Source: Neostapfia colusana (lineage: Eukaryota; Streptophyta; Magnoliopsida; Poales; Poaceae). Taken from it: DNA of 64,000 nt. The number at the start of each line of letters is the position of its first letter. Within the stretch, counting starts at the first letter, position 1. The notes under the pieces were generated by a model. It was not told where the DNA came from, searched no databases, and saw nothing but the letters and a program-made list of their open reading frames with translations. Made by a program: the position numbers and the translations under genes. Of this stretch, positions 1 through 12,456 are shown one piece after another. Location: assembly GCA_030760725.1 (NCBI GenBank), contig JASWHV010000005.1, positions 96,168,622 to 96,232,621 on the forward strand, written 5' to 3'.

Positions 1-56
1 TCGTCGACTTGGGAGGTGGAAAATAGATTCGTGGTTGCGGCCAGGGGTTTTGGGTT

Positions 57-65
57 CTATTTATA
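57..65 (-). promoter_or_regulatory. TATA box of B1 LTR
   Basis: The minus strand reads TATAAATAG, a canonical plant TATA box. It is conserved at the same place in B2 (40200-40208) and nearly so in B3 (33563-33571). The tandem array at 225-960 lies upstream of it on the minus strand. Confidence 0.6.
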
Positions 66-224
66 AAAGGAAAAGAAGAGCCCTACTCCGATTGGATTTC
101 AAATAAGAGTCCTATTCTATTTGTTTTGGACCTTAACAAATCTCAAATTGTTTTGGGTGTGGTAGCAACGTGGAAATCGTGTCGGTCTCCTCAGTACCGG
201 GTATTCCCACGCGCACAGGAGAAA

Positions 225-960
225 AACGGCTTGAGGATCTCGTCCTTCCGCAGGGATGAGCTCCGGAGGCTCCACGCGTCCAGCGGGGGCCGGGCCTCCC
301 TTTAACTCAGGTGCGAGCTCCGGGTACGTCACGTGTCTGGCGGGCGGGACCTCCTTCTCCCTCAGAGCCGAGCTCCGCGTGCACCACGTGTCTGGTGGGT
401 GAGACCTCCCCTCTCCTCAGAGGCGAGATCCGCGTGCGCCACGTGTCAGTGCCGGACCTCCCCTCTCCTCAGAGGCGAGCTCTGAGAGTGCTACGTGTCC
501 AGTAGCACCGGACTTCCTTTCTCCTCAGAGACGAACTCCGAGGTCGCCATGTGCCCAACAGCGTCGGACCTTTCTTCTCGGAGGTGAGCACCGGGGTTGA
601 CACGTGTCCAACAGTGTCGGACCTCTCGGAGGCGACCTCCGAGGGTGGCACGTGTCCAACAATGTCGGACCTCTCGTAGGAGAGCTCCGAGGGTGACACG
701 TGTCCCACGGGGCTGAGCTTTGCTTCTCCGCAGAGACTAGCTCTGAAATCAACACGTGTCCCGCGGGGCTGAGCCTCGCTTCCCCGCAGAGACTAGCTCC
801 AAAGGCAACACGTGTCCAGTGGGATCGGACCTCGCCCCTTCTCCTGAGGCGAGCTCCGAGCCTGCCACGTGGCCAGCAGTGCCGGACCTCACCCCCTCCG
901 AAGGGATGATCTCCGAAGATGCCACGTGGTCAGCGGCCGCGGGAAGTGTCGACAGCGCTC
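225..960 (-). repeat. Tandem array of about 13 units with G-box cores
   Basis: Degenerate repeats of 48-57 bp combine a CGAGCTCCG-type segment with a CACGTGTC-type core. Cores start at 273, 330, 385, 440, 492, 548, 601, 649, 697, 753, 809, 866 and 923. Eleven of the thirteen keep ACGTG. CACGTG is the plant G-box and ACGTGTC the ABRE core bound by bZIP factors. The array sits in U3, upstream of the LTR TATA box, so it may act as an enhancer; that role is inferred. Confidence 0.75.
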
Positions 961-1086
961 CTCGGCTAATTGGAATTGACTCTTTTCAGCTATCTTTCTC
1001 CCATTTTTATGATTCTTTCCCATTTTTATTTCTTTATAATGTTTTTCTATATGCAATGCAAGAATATGAAATTGAGGATGTTACAC

Positions 1087-2119
1087 CTAGGCCATATTAT
1101 TTCAACAGAGGGCATTGCCGTGGACCCCAGAAAAATTGAACAAGTGCTGAAGTGGGAATCACCCAAATCAGTCCACGAGGTCCGAAGTTTCCTAGGTTTA
1201 GCGGGGTATTATCGGAGGTTCATTCTGAGCTTCTCAAAAATTTCTAAACCAATGATGGAGCTGCTGAAGAAGGGCACTAAATACATGTGGAATGCAGCAT
1301 GTGAAGCCGCATTCAAAACTCTGGTGAAACATCTTACAACGGCTCCAGTTCTTGCTCAACCGGATACGACAAAGCCATTTGATGTATATTGTGATGCATC
1401 CGGCTTTGGTCTCGGCTGTGTTCTGATGCAAGAAGGGCGTGTAGTCGCCTATGGGTCTCGTCAACTGCGAAACCATGAGCAGAATTATCCAACTCACGAT
1501 CTCGAGCTTGCTGCTGTGGTGTTGGCGTTAAAGATGTGGAGGCATTATCTACATGGTAATCTTGTTCACCTCTACACCGACCATAAAAGCTTGAAGTATA
1601 TCTTCACGCAGAAGGAGCTGAATATGAGACAACGGAGGTGGTTGGAGCTCATCAAAGATTATGAAATTGAGATCCACTACCATCCGGGAAAAGCAAACGT
1701 GGTTGCCGACGCGCTTAGTCAGAAAGCCCACATTCACAACTTGGCGATTGCTGAGTTGGAAGATGAAGAACCAAGTCTCCGTGTCATTCCGTATTGAGCA
1801 CTTTACAATATCGCTCTCATTCCAATGATCCGTGAAGAGATTGTTGAGGCTCAAAGAAGAGACATGGGTATGTCTCACATACAGAGAAGACTAGACAACA
1901 GAGAGGTGAAGTGTTTCCGGAAGGATAATGACGGTACGATATGGTTCAACGACAGTATAGTGGTACCACGTAATATGAAACTCCGGAAGATCTTAGATGA
2001 AGCCCACCTGTCTAAATTTTCCATTCATCCCGGCAGTAACAAGATGTACCAAGATTTAAAACAGAAATTTTGGTGGACGCGGATGAAGAGTGAAATCGCT
2101 AGTATCCTAGTGTGATACG
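1087..2119 (+). pseudogene. pol: A3 pol, first fragment: end of RT, RNase H, integrase start
   Basis: This is the middle part of a Ty3/gypsy polyprotein. It begins at the LGHIIS motif at the end of reverse transcriptase, followed by the RSFLGLAGYYRRF segment. RNase H follows (VYCDASGFGLGC near 1387, TDHKSLKYIF near 1580), then the H2C2 region of integrase up to KFWWTRMK (about 2080). The 5' side is lost to LTR B1. A TGA at 1795-1797 breaks the frame, which continues unchanged afterwards. The coding sequence stops at 2119, where solo LTR A4 is inserted, and resumes at 6275. The closest relatives in the window are the pol genes of A1 and F. Confidence 0.9.
2115..2119 (+). repeat. Left target-site duplication of A4 (atacg)
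   Basis: Five bases next to the A4 LTR. The partner at 6270-6274 reads ttacg, one mismatch, in keeping with an old insertion. Confidence 0.6.
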
Positions 2120-5100
2120 TGACGGGACCCCGCCAGTCCCGATTCACGGCCACGGGGACGGGGCACCTCGCCCGGGAATCGCATTGGTTGGTGCCGTGTT
2201 ATGAGGCACCCAACAGCACACATATAAGGAAAACTGTATTACATAACTCAAAGTGGAAGCTTACAATTGTTCTTTGTAAATAATTTACATAAATTAACTA
2301 CAGCGGAAGTCTATAAACGGCTCACGTCGAGTAACTAAGCTGCACCCGAGAAGAGGTCCAGCCCGCGGAATCTTCTCGCTAGCAACACGAAGACTTGGCA
2401 GCGGCTAGGTTCTCCAAGTGTGTCATGGCTCGGAAGTTCCCGAGTCTCATCGGACAACCTTCTTTATACCGTCGAGGTTTACCTGCAAAACCACTTATAT
2501 AGCAAGAGTGAGCACAAAGGCTCAGCAAGACTTAACCGTCTCTCCTAAATAATGCAACTCTACATGAGGGTAACTTAAGACCTAATCTTGTAATTTGTGA
2601 AATGACTCGCCTACGAGTTCGTCCTTAACTTTCATATTTTAGCCATAATAGTAGTGACCTTGCGCCCAGCAACATTGGAACTCCACATTCAAACAAGAAA
2701 CACTTCATTCCAATGTTATTTGTCCCAAGGTGGAAAATAACTTTAGTTTGCTCTATATCTACTTAAAACATGGTTTTCATGCAATTTCCATTTATCATAA
2801 CAGCATTTAAAACTTTGCAAACTATTTCCACACAACTTGATTACTACGTCACAACACAGGGAGCAAGCGGTAATCAATAACCGCGATGGACGGTGATTCG
2901 AATCAAACACTACCCGGATAACTCGACACATACGCCCGCCTCTGAAGACCCAACTCTGGCGTCCATAATTACTTCGTATGTGGCCACCTTTTGCAGGACA
3001 CTTAACTGTAGAACGGGTCGTGCCGTCTCGGGCTCATAGGTCTAATAAGACGATGGTATGCCTCTACAATCCAGTGAACCTGGTACATCGGTTTCCTCGT
3101 TCCCATATGTCAGTAAGCATCCGGTACACAACTCAATACCTGCTCCTGGGTGCCGCACACGCATCGGTCCTTAACCGACACAGGCAGAGCTACTCGACCA
3201 AGACCTCGTCTTGTCGCTGCCTAACCATCCTGCCAGGTCTCATCTTTAGAAATGTAAACTTTATTTTGCCTTATTTCCGACTATACCCGTGTAATCCCGT
3301 CTATAACTCGCGAGTAGATTCCAACTACTCGACTTCTACCGGATGTCCTAAGCTATTTAGCACGGCATTATTCTACAGCGGTGACTCTTTCCACCCTTAT
3401 ATCCAGGGATCATCTGGTCATGCATTTGGAGTGTAAAACATCCTTGACCTAATGCACATACAAACTTAAACCCATAGTAGTGAACAAAGGGAAAACTTTA
3501 AAAACAACTTAAGTGCAAACTGGGGCTTGCCTTAGTTTTGAAGGTGACTAAAGTTAGATACTGTGATGTTAGTTGCTGATGACTTGAAGCTCAATCCCTG
3601 ACTTCTTGCTCCTTGATCCAAGCTCAACTTCTCCTTCTTCACTTTCCACGTTTAATCACTACACGTTATGAATATGTATACATGTTTAATTATAAAACCT
3701 TTGCTAACAAGTTCTAAAGACAAGTTTAAAACTGTAACTCTGTTTAAGAATTTAAAATGACACTGGGGGTAGTGGTTTGGTTTGGGTGAAGCAACATGAT
3801 CAAGTGATAATTACATTTCATCACTTGTGTGCTACTCATCTAAATAGGTTGAACAGGATAGTGGTGATCCAGAGCTCCAATGGAGCTGAAACTTTTCATG
3901 TGAGTGCCTTGTCACAAGAAAGTCATCTGGACCAAAATTCAGAATATTTCACTAAGTAGATCACCCAGAACAATTCCCTAAGCATTTTGGCAAAAAGAAT
4001 TTAATTCTGAATAAATTTGCACTTTCATGCAAATTTGAGTGAACTACAATTTCAGACATAGCTCAGGTAGCCTGCATGAATTTTTATAGGATTTTTGAAG
4101 CTAAGGAATGCCCAGAACTGAATTTCCAATTTTGGAAATTCTCCGAAAATGTTTCTGTATTCATTTGAACACAGAAACTTGCAATCAGAATTACTCTAAA
4201 ACGTCAACTCCAAATGAGCTGAAACTATTACAGGAGTTCATTAATATCCTACAGAATCCTGGCAAAATTTGGGGATTTTTGGATGAACCAAACTCCCTCT
4301 AAAATTCTTTTGCTGAAAATTTTGAAATAATTTTCACGAATTTTCTATTGGTTTTCATGCAAATTGGGCTGCATATTTGGATAGATCTTTTCATCCTGAA
4401 TCCAACCCAATTTGAATCACTAAATTTGAAGCTTCCTAGCAAAAGTTATGAGGTTCTAAATTTTGAACTAAATCTGGAAATCCAAATAACACAGGGAAAA
4501 GTTTAAATTCTGACTGTGGACCCATCACCTACGTGTCAGCTGCTGGAACCAAGCCATACGTGGTCACTGAATTTTTCCCGCGTAGCCACACTGGATCCCG
4601 GAGTCGCAGCCGATCAGGAAATCAAATCTCCCGTTCCTGACACGCGGGGCCCGCCGGTCGTCTTCCTCCTCGGGCCGGTTTTCCTTCCCGCGCTGCCCCC
4701 TCGCCGGAGCCTCGTCGGAGCTCACCGGAGTCGACTTCCCGGCCGCTTTTCGGCTTGGTACTCACCGCCTGGTGGTTTCTAGCTACGAGGAATTCAATGG
4801 TGCGGTGATCTCGGGCTGCCGGTGACCGGAAATCGGTCGGCGACGTGCGCACCCATCGGTGAAGCTTCGGCGATGTGGCCCGAGCACCCTAGCCCGCCAA
4901 AGGTTTGGAGGATCCGCGCTAAAGCATCAGTGGAGGTCAGGATAGCTCGGCAAGGCCTCAACATGGCTCGGAAACGGCGGCAACACGGCTGTTACCGTGC
5001 GCCCGCACGTTCCCGCCATGGCCGCCGTTCAGAAAGCCCAAAATTCGGTGCTCCTACTCGGTTTTAGTCTAAGGATGTGAAAGAAAATTGTGCCTGAACC

Positions 5101-6269
5101 CTTATAGATTCCGTGTGAGCAACATGAACAACTCTAACCGAGAATTAAGCGTTGATTTATGAAAATCTTACCTGCGGTTAGGTTTTCCTCGTCCGAGAGA
5201 AAAACTTGAAATTCTCAAGCTACGTTGCACGGCTAGAGTTGAAACTTGGGGGAGAGCAGCGTGAAGTCCCGGCGCATCTCGGAGGGTGCTCACTCGGTTG
5301 TGAAAAGCCTCGGTGAAAGCTGCCCAAGGCGACCCCAGTTGCACCTTCGCCGATGAGCTTCGGTTTCTCGTGCTCAGTGCTGATTTGTGCGCGCGACAAA
5401 ACAGGAACGTCGGAACCGAGCTGTGGAGGATCTTGTACACTCGTTAGGGCTCCCTTTTTGTGTGGACGGCTCGAGCAAAATGGGACGCGAGCTGGTGGGC
5501 AACCGCAAGAAACAGAGGCATCGCCGGCGGCTTTTGTTCGGGCGCGTGAGTAGACGAAGGCCATGAGCACGAGTGAGAGACTTCGTGTTTGCTTCGGTGG
5601 GCGAGATAAGCACCGGGTGAAACCGCCTCTGGCTCCCACGTGTTGGGTGGGGGGAGGGAAGCTCGAGCAGGAGGTGGCGATAGCCGCTTCTCGGTGGCGC
5701 CACAGTGGAACAGCTCGGTTGAACCGATAACAGAGAGCTGAAAACTTAGGCAGTAAGTTTTTATCCCCCCTCTCAATGACAATTGGGGCCCACAGCTCCT
5801 CTCTGCCCCAAAAGATCTCCCATTTTTGGGCTAGTGCAAATTCAGCCATGTGGAACTCAAATTCAAAAGTTATTTGGCAATTTGACAAGTTGTTCCTCAG
5901 TTTCAAATTTGAATTCAAATTTACATGAAATTTACAAGTCCCCTTGATATACATACCAAAGCACCTCTAAATTTCCTCAAAATTTGTCTCCCTCATAATT
6001 GGAACCTGAGGAACTCCAATATGCCACCTGATTCTTGAGTTGGCCATTGCAAATACAACTTCTTAACCAACAGTTTGAATTTCCCCTTTTGAAAATGGCC
6101 TTCATCTTTTTGAAGTAACCCTGTTAGTTCAAACTGAATTCAAAGCTTTATTGCACATGCCAACACTTTCATGAGTATACAAAAGTTTTTGCAAGTCCCA
6201 TTTCTTGTATTTAGACTCAACTTTATTCATAGCTCAAGTTTTCCATTTACAAGTTTTGGGACTTTTACA
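2120..6269 (-). mobile_element. A4: solo LTR of family A inside A3 pol
   Basis: A 4150-bp LTR on the minus strand. Its TG start is at 6269 (minus strand TGTAAAAGTCCC, matching the A3 LTR start at 7477) and its CA end at 2120. It shares blocks with A1, A2 and A5: the inverted repeat near 2509, the cagcggaag block at 2301, and the text near 3000-3400. The pol reading frame of A3 is interrupted exactly at its borders and resumes after it, with a near-perfect 5-bp duplication. There is no PBS, PPT or internal region, so it is a solo LTR, presumably left by LTR-LTR recombination. Open frames inside it (for example 5220-5954) look like chance. Confidence 0.85.
2509..2524 (-). other. Conserved LTR stem-loop (A4)
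   Basis: TGAGC - 6-nt loop - GCTCA, about 390 bp from the LTR 3' end; see the copies in the other LTRs. Confidence 0.5.
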
Positions 6270-6274
6270 TTACG
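6270..6274 (+). repeat. Right target-site duplication of A4 (ttacg)
   Basis: Pairs with atacg at 2115-2119. Confidence 0.6.
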
Positions 6275-7413
6275 TGTAGACGGGTCAAGGCTGATCATAT
6301 GCGGAAAGCCGGACCGCTAAAACGTCTGAAGATACCGGCATGAAAATGGAAGGATGTGAGTATGGATTTCATCGTCGGATTACCACTCACATCCCGGAAG
6401 CATGACTCGATATGGGTGATCATCGACCGGTTGACAAAATCAGCTCATTTCATACCGGTGAACACTCATTATCGGGCCAAGCAATATGCGGAGTTATACA
6501 TCTCCAGAATTATATGCTCACACGTTGTCCTGAAGACTATCGTTTCAGATCAAGGTGCGCTGTTCGTTGCTCGGTTTTGGGAGCAGCTGCTCGCCTCGTT
6601 GGGCACCAAGCTGATTAGAAGCTTCGCATATCACCCTCAAACTGATGGGCAAACCGAGAGGGTGAACCAAGTGCTTGAGGACATGTTGAGAGCGGGTGCC
6701 ATCCACCACAGTAAGAATTGGGATAATCACTTACCATTGGTGGAGTTTTCATACAACAACGGGTATCAAGCGAGTATTAAAATGGCACCGTATGAAGCTC
6801 TCTACGGCCGGATGTGTCGCACACCGCTGAATTGGTGTGAGTCCGGCGAAAGAGTTCTGTTTGGGTTTGATCTTGTGAACGAAGCCGAAGACCTAGTTCG
6901 GTTCTACAAGAAAATTTGAAGGCTGCACAATCCTGACAGAAGAGTTACGCTGATCAAAGGCGTAGGCCATTGAAGTTTGACGTCGGAGAGCACGTTTACC
7001 TTCATGTGTCTCCGATGAAGGGAATTCAGTGGTTCGGTGTAAAGGGGAAACTCGCTCTCCGCTTTATAGGTCCTTTTGCTATCACAGAGAAGTGTGGACC
7101 CGTAGCCTACCGGCTGGAACTACCGGCAAGTCTTGCAGGTGTTCATGATGTATTTCATGTGTCACAGCTGCGGAAGTGCCTCAAATTCACCGCTGTTGTC
7201 TGCACCGAGGAAATCGATGAGTTGAAACCGGACCTTACCTACACTGAGCAACCGGTTCAGATTATAGATGAGAAGACCAGGGTAACCCGGAACCGGACGA
7301 TCAAATTTTACAAGGTGCTGTGGAGTAATCATACCGCGGAAGAGGCGACGTGGGAAAGTGAAGATTACCTCCACACCAACTATCCAGAACTTTTAGTTTT
7401 GTACAGTTTGTAA
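6275..7413 (+). pseudogene. pol: A3 pol, second fragment: integrase core and chromodomain-like tail
   Basis: This continues the integrase interrupted at 2119. The catalytic DDE residues are present: D in SMDFIVGLP (about 6360), D in VSDQG (about 6546) and E in HPQTDGQTER (about 6650). Next come the YEALYGR segment, the C-terminal VGEHVYLHVSPMKG segment and a chromodomain-like end (ATWESEDYL, about 7345-7375), with a normal stop at 7411-7413. Damage: TGA at 6341-6343 where the family has Trp, a frameshift near 6900, and TGA at 6934-6936. As a chromovirus integrase it would have inserted cDNA, with the chromodomain guiding targeting; it is now inactive. Confidence 0.9.
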
Positions 7414-7462
7414 TTACCTCTCCCGTCTCGTTCTTCTTTTGTAATCTCAGGACGAAATTCTT

Positions 7463-7476
7463 TTAAGGGGGGGGAA
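7463..7476 (+). other. Polypurine tract of A3
   Basis: A run of two A, eight G and two A directly precedes TGTAAAAGTCCC, the start of the 3' LTR. The PPT primes plus-strand DNA synthesis. Confidence 0.8.
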
Positions 7477-10400
7477 TGTAAAAGTCCCAAAAATGTATAT
7501 GAATAAATTAAGGATTGAATTCATGTGTATGGCAAAGTCATGAAAAATGGGACTTGCAAAAATTTTCTTCATGCAATGTGATACATGGATGATCATCCAA
7601 AATGAGGCTCACATTTTTATTTGAAGTTGTTGAACCAATAAGGATTTGAATACCTATTTGCATGAAAGTTTAAAAATCAGATTTCACACTTCAAAGTTCA
7701 CACCAATTTGTGGCTAAAGAAATTGAAGACTTAGGCAGCCCTATATCTTGGAAGTGTTGAAGTTTAGGGTGGCAAAGTTTTCATTTTTAGGGTGGGCTCC
7801 AAAAAGGAATTAAATGGAAGCATTTTCAACTTTCAAACAAAATTCAACTCTGCTATGCAAATTCAAACTGAATTTGGGGGAATTCAAATGCTAGCCCACT
7901 TTTTCAAATTCAAAACTGTCAAATGGAATAGATTGACATGAGAAGATATTTGTGAGAGGAAATCTGGGGTGGACCCCACATGTCATTGAGCTGAAATTGG
8001 AAACTTGCACACAAAGCAAACCACAGAGGCTCTCTGTTTCTCCACTTCCACAGGGAAACTGCACCGAGCGCCACCGAGAAGCGGCTGCCGAGCCACCTCC
8101 TGCTTTTTCCTTCGCGCTGGCACCGGTGTGGGTTGTCTTTCAATGTGATCCCCTCCACAGACCGAAGAACCGACTTTGTTTCCTCCTCCTCACGCACAGC
8201 GCACGAACGGAGCTGCCTCACTGCCGCCTCCTCGGGAGCAATCAGGAACTGGCAGAAAACTCGTTCCCACCCCACCATGAGCTGCTAAACGGCACCGCAA
8301 GCCTAGTTCCGACCTCCCCAACACCAAAATCACAGATTCCCGGCGTTCCCGAGCCCTAAAACACCTCCACCGCGGCGACCTAACTCAAAACGGGGATCGG
8401 GCGCTCGTAGACAGCTCGCCACAGTGTGTTTCATGGCTGAGCAAGCATGGCAACGGGAGTGCATGACCACCGCGCTGCTTCCACCCAAAGCTTGGAGCAA
8501 ACCGTGAAGTATCGACGGTGAATTTTGGAATTTTGCTCCGGCGGGTGCAAACCGAACGTCTGGTACGAGATCTTCAAATTCCCACTCTCTAATCCTCCAT
8601 AGGTCATGAAACTTGGCACATAGGAGCCGGACTAGCCGGCGATCATTTCTCCTTTAGCAACCGTCTCATGAAAACACCTTGGAGCAGAGGATTTTGGGGT
8701 CTTCTGAGTGTGTTCATGGCGGAACAAATCGATCGCACGGTGAAACCTTATTTGTGGCCATTCCTGAGCTAGTTTGAGGCCTTGTCGAGCTTCATAGTCG
8801 TGCCCTGGTTCTGTATAGCATTTTTTGGTCGACATTTTGGCGGTCTAGAAACCACGGCCGACGGTGCCGAAGGGCACCCGAGGCCGCCGCAGGTCGCCGG
8901 GGTATTTCCGGTCACCGGCAGCCCTAGCAAACCCCACCGGTGTGTTCCTTGACGTCACAAACCCTCTGGCGGAAAACCTCAGCTCGGGCGGTGGCCAGAA
9001 ACGGCGAGCCAACGAGCTCCTGTTGCAGTTCCGGCGAGGGAGGCGGCGCGCGCGCGAAACAGGGGCGGGAGGAAGAAGAAGGTGCGAGTCCCGGCTGTCA
9101 GCGACTCAGTGTTTAAATTTGGGATCAGCTGTGGCTCGGGGATCCGCTGTGGCTGCTCGCCAAAACGCCGTGGCCCGGGGTGGCTCAGTTCTGATTGGCT
9201 GGAGTTTAAATAGCGGGCCCAGTTGAATTTCAATAGGGAAAATAATTCCAGAGTGTGCCACAACTTTGGAAAATCATATCTTTGTATAGGAATCTCCAAA
9301 TTGAGTGATTCAATTTGGCTTGGATTCCTTTCACAACGATCTATCCAAATATGAACTCCAATTTGTATGAAAGTCAATATTAATTCCTGGAAAATTCTTT
9401 GAAGGTTTTCTGAAAAGAATTATTGAGGGAGTTTGGTTTATCCAAAAATCCTCAAATTTTGCCAGAATATTCTTTAGCATATTGTTGACCTTCTAGCAAA
9501 TATTCAGCTCATTTGAAGACCATTTGAGTAGGAATTTTCTAAATACAAACTGCTGTGTTCATAACAGTCCAGAAACATTTTCAGAAACTGTTGCCCACTT
9601 GTAAATTCTATTCTAGGTAATTCATAGCTCGAATAATCATAGGAAAAATTAGGAAATCTCTCTGAGACATACTTGAAATTGTAGTTCACTTAATTGGGCA
9701 TGAAAATGCACATTACTCCAGAATTAATTCTTTTGATTAGAAATGCTTAATGAATTATTCTTGGAGAACTACTCAATTTAAAGGTCTGAATTTTGGCCCA
9801 AACGACTTTCATGTGACCAGGAACTCACATGTAAATTATCAGCTCAAGTTCAGCTTTAGAACTCCCTGTTCTTGTTCTCCATACTTATGTATATGGGGAA
9901 ATACATAAGAGACATTGTGAGAATTATGGTAGACATAATTTGCTTCCATATTAGCTGCAATTTGGCAAGCTAAATCCCTAGGTAGTATAGAACATGCTGT
10001 AAAAGTTTTGAGGTCATTGGAGTTCTTGTTCTTCAGTTGCATTCAAATCTTTTCAGCTCATCTCTTATGGTCATTAGGAAAGTTAGTTAGTGTATAGATA
10101 AAACACTAAGATCAATTTAGTTCTTTCATAATTCTTTGCACAACAGAGGCAAACCAAGCCATTCTTGGCATCTCCACACAACCTCTGTTCCTAAGAAATC
10201 AAGTCTTAACTTCCTTCCATTGCATTCTATAAAACTTGTGCATATACATTTCAATAGGAATCACGATGAAGGGGATTGAAAGGAGCGATTCATTGAAGTG
10301 GATCAAGCTCCGGAGAATCAAGGGTTGATCATCAATGATCACTAACTGCTTATATACTACTACCCTGCAAAACAGGCAAGCTCCGGTTTGCATTTAACAG

Positions 10401-10684
10401 CTTTTAAGTTTTTACTTTGTATTCACTTTCAGTTAAGACATGAAATGATGAAATGTGCATTACGTCTAGATGTTTGATACTCCTTTTGCATGACCAAATG
10501 AACCCATGGAGTATTGGGTAGTTTTCTTTTCATCGTGTAGAACTGCCATGCTTAAGTAAGGTTCGGTAGAAGTCGAGTGTGAGATACTACTCTCATGATC
10601 AGGAACAACAGGGGCATACGGGATTGGTTCAGAAAATGTGTAGCAAGTTAAGGTTGAGACCGGCAGGTTGTAGGGGCAGCAGGA
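7477..10684 (+). mobile_element. A3 3' LTR, first part
   Basis: A family A LTR starting with TG just after the PPT. It has no credible gene. It is interrupted at 10684 by element C and continues at 23425. Together the two parts give about 4.35 kb, longer than the LTRs of A1 (3.7 kb) and A2/A5 (3.9 kb). Confidence 0.85.
10680..10684 (+). repeat. Left target-site duplication of C (cagga)
   Basis: Identical to 23420-23424. Confidence 0.95.
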
Positions 10685-11106
10685 TGTAACACCCCAAATT
10701 TTTAGTCAAGACTCAAATTTTGATTTAGAACCATAAACCATGTTCAGAGGGGAATTTAGAAATTTTTGGACGTATTGCATGTTTTGCAAAAATTCAAATT
10801 CAAACTGGAATTCAAATTATACTCAAAACAGAAATGAAATGAAAAAGAAAAAGGAAAGCCAGAAAAAAACTGGCCAGTCGGCCGAAACCCCAGCCGGCCC
10901 AGCTAACCCCCCCGCGCAGCCCGCCCCCGCGCGCGCCGCTCTGCCCCTCGCTGACATGTGGGACCCGCCTGTCATCCCTAACCCCGCGACCCCGGACTCT
11001 CTCCCGCGCGCTCGATCGCAACCGATCGGGAAATCGTGTTTTGCGGCCGAATTCTGGAACTAGCGGACTCCAACTCGATCACAACAGAACCACCGCCCTC
11101 CCCCGG

Positions 11107-11114
11107 CTATAAAA
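11107..11114 (+). promoter_or_regulatory. TATA box of C 5' LTR
   Basis: CTATAAAA after a C-rich stretch, about 420 bp into the LTR. It would start the genomic RNA, giving a U3 of roughly 450 bp and a very long R-U5. Confidence 0.6.
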
Positions 11115-12420
11115 CCCACCGATCCGATCAGTTTTTCGCACGCGATCGCCGATTTTCACTCCGGTGAGCACCGAGACTTCGCCGGTGAATTTTGGCCGAT
11201 CTAAGCTCGGAAACTCTGATCTAACTCGCTAGTTTTGATCCACCGCCTCCGGGGAACTTTGCAGGTGCAGAAAACCCGAAGACTTACGGTGCAAATCCAG
11301 CTCCGACGAGCTTCGCCGTGGTTTTGCCTCGGACCTCGCCGCCGAGCACTTTCCAGGACCCCCGAGCTCGAGAAAACCCCCGAGGTGAGATCCCTGACCT
11401 CCCCTCTACCGATCTAGGCCATAAGATCACAGTTCTAGGCAGAATTCTCGAGGATCCGAAAGATTCCGGCGAGATCGCCGCTTCCCGCCGCCGTGCGCCG
11501 CCGGCAGCGCCGCCCGCGCTCGATCAGAGCGACGTGGCCGCTTGTGTGCCGTTTATTTTTAATCGCACGGTAGACTTTAAAACCCCGCGTACCGGTTCGA
11601 TGTTATAATCTCAGCCGTCGGTTTAAAATCAGACGGTCCACGTCAGCCCCGCGTTATAAAGACTGGAATTCTTACGTGCTACCCCCTGGGGTTCTCTGGA
11701 ATTGAGAGCTAGCCCCGGAAACTTCAGATCTAGCCCCTGGAACTCCAGAAAATCGTGTAAATTCATTTAAAAATCAGTTTTAGCCCCTGGACTTAATAGA
11801 AATTAGGAAAAACACCTCTGATAAGTGTAGCTAGACCCCTGGAAATTATGAAAATAATATTATAGACCCTGTAATGGGGTGAATTCATTATTTTAGCCCT
11901 GTTTAGTATTTAATTTAGAAAATTGAATATGTAACTAGTGTTTAAAAATTAAAAAGTGGGATAAACATAATTGTCAAAATTAATTAAAAACTTTCTCAGT
12001 ACTTAGGAAACTTTGGAGTGAGATGAAAATATATTTTGGGCTGAAATGAATCTGTTTCATTTATTATTCACATTATTTAGTATAGGGACACATTTTTAAG
12101 TAAGGAATAGCTATAGAAAAATAGGGAAAATAATTATGAAATAGTTTACATCAGAGGCCAAGGTCAAAACATGTTATTAAATTATTTAGGACCAGAACCT
12201 ATACTGTTTAGATGATGTGTATTACTAATTTCATAATAAAATACACAATTGTGCATAGGAATATAAATCTGAAAATATAGCAACTAGTAAATGATAAATG
12301 GGGTTTTTAAAATACAAAGAATTCAGTTTAGGGTTGATAGAAATTATGAAGGCACATATGGAGAAGAAAAATACTTTTCTTACATACTTGGTAGTTTAAT
12401 ATAAGGAATTTATTTAAAAC

Positions 12421-12456
12421 TGAAATACACACACATATATATATATATAAATATAG
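12421..12456 (+). repeat. CA/TA microsatellite in C 5' LTR
   Basis: Alternating CA then TA dinucleotides. The copy near 21700-21730 differs by one base. Confidence 0.7.

Larger units (their letters stand above)
1..1086 (-). mobile_element. B1: partial LTR of Ty3/gypsy family B
   Basis: This is the U3 half of an LTR on the minus strand, whose TG end is at 1086 (plus strand ends ...gttaca). It is cut by the window start. It shares the TATA region (57-65) and flanking text with B2 (39985-40400) and B3 (33422-33680). Right of 1086 the sequence passes straight into a gypsy pol reading frame, so B1 was inserted into the pol of A3. Between TATA and terminus it carries a tandem array that is absent from B2 and short in B3. 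Whether B1 is a solo LTR or the edge of a whole element cannot be seen here. Confidence 0.7.

Noticed and set aside
225..960. CRISPR-like array
   Set aside because: Units are degenerate and contiguous with no unique spacers, and the context is a plant LTR.
5220..5954. 244-codon open frame on the minus strand
   Set aside because: It lies inside solo LTR A4, has composition typical of GC-rich LTR text, and is not conserved in A2 or A5.
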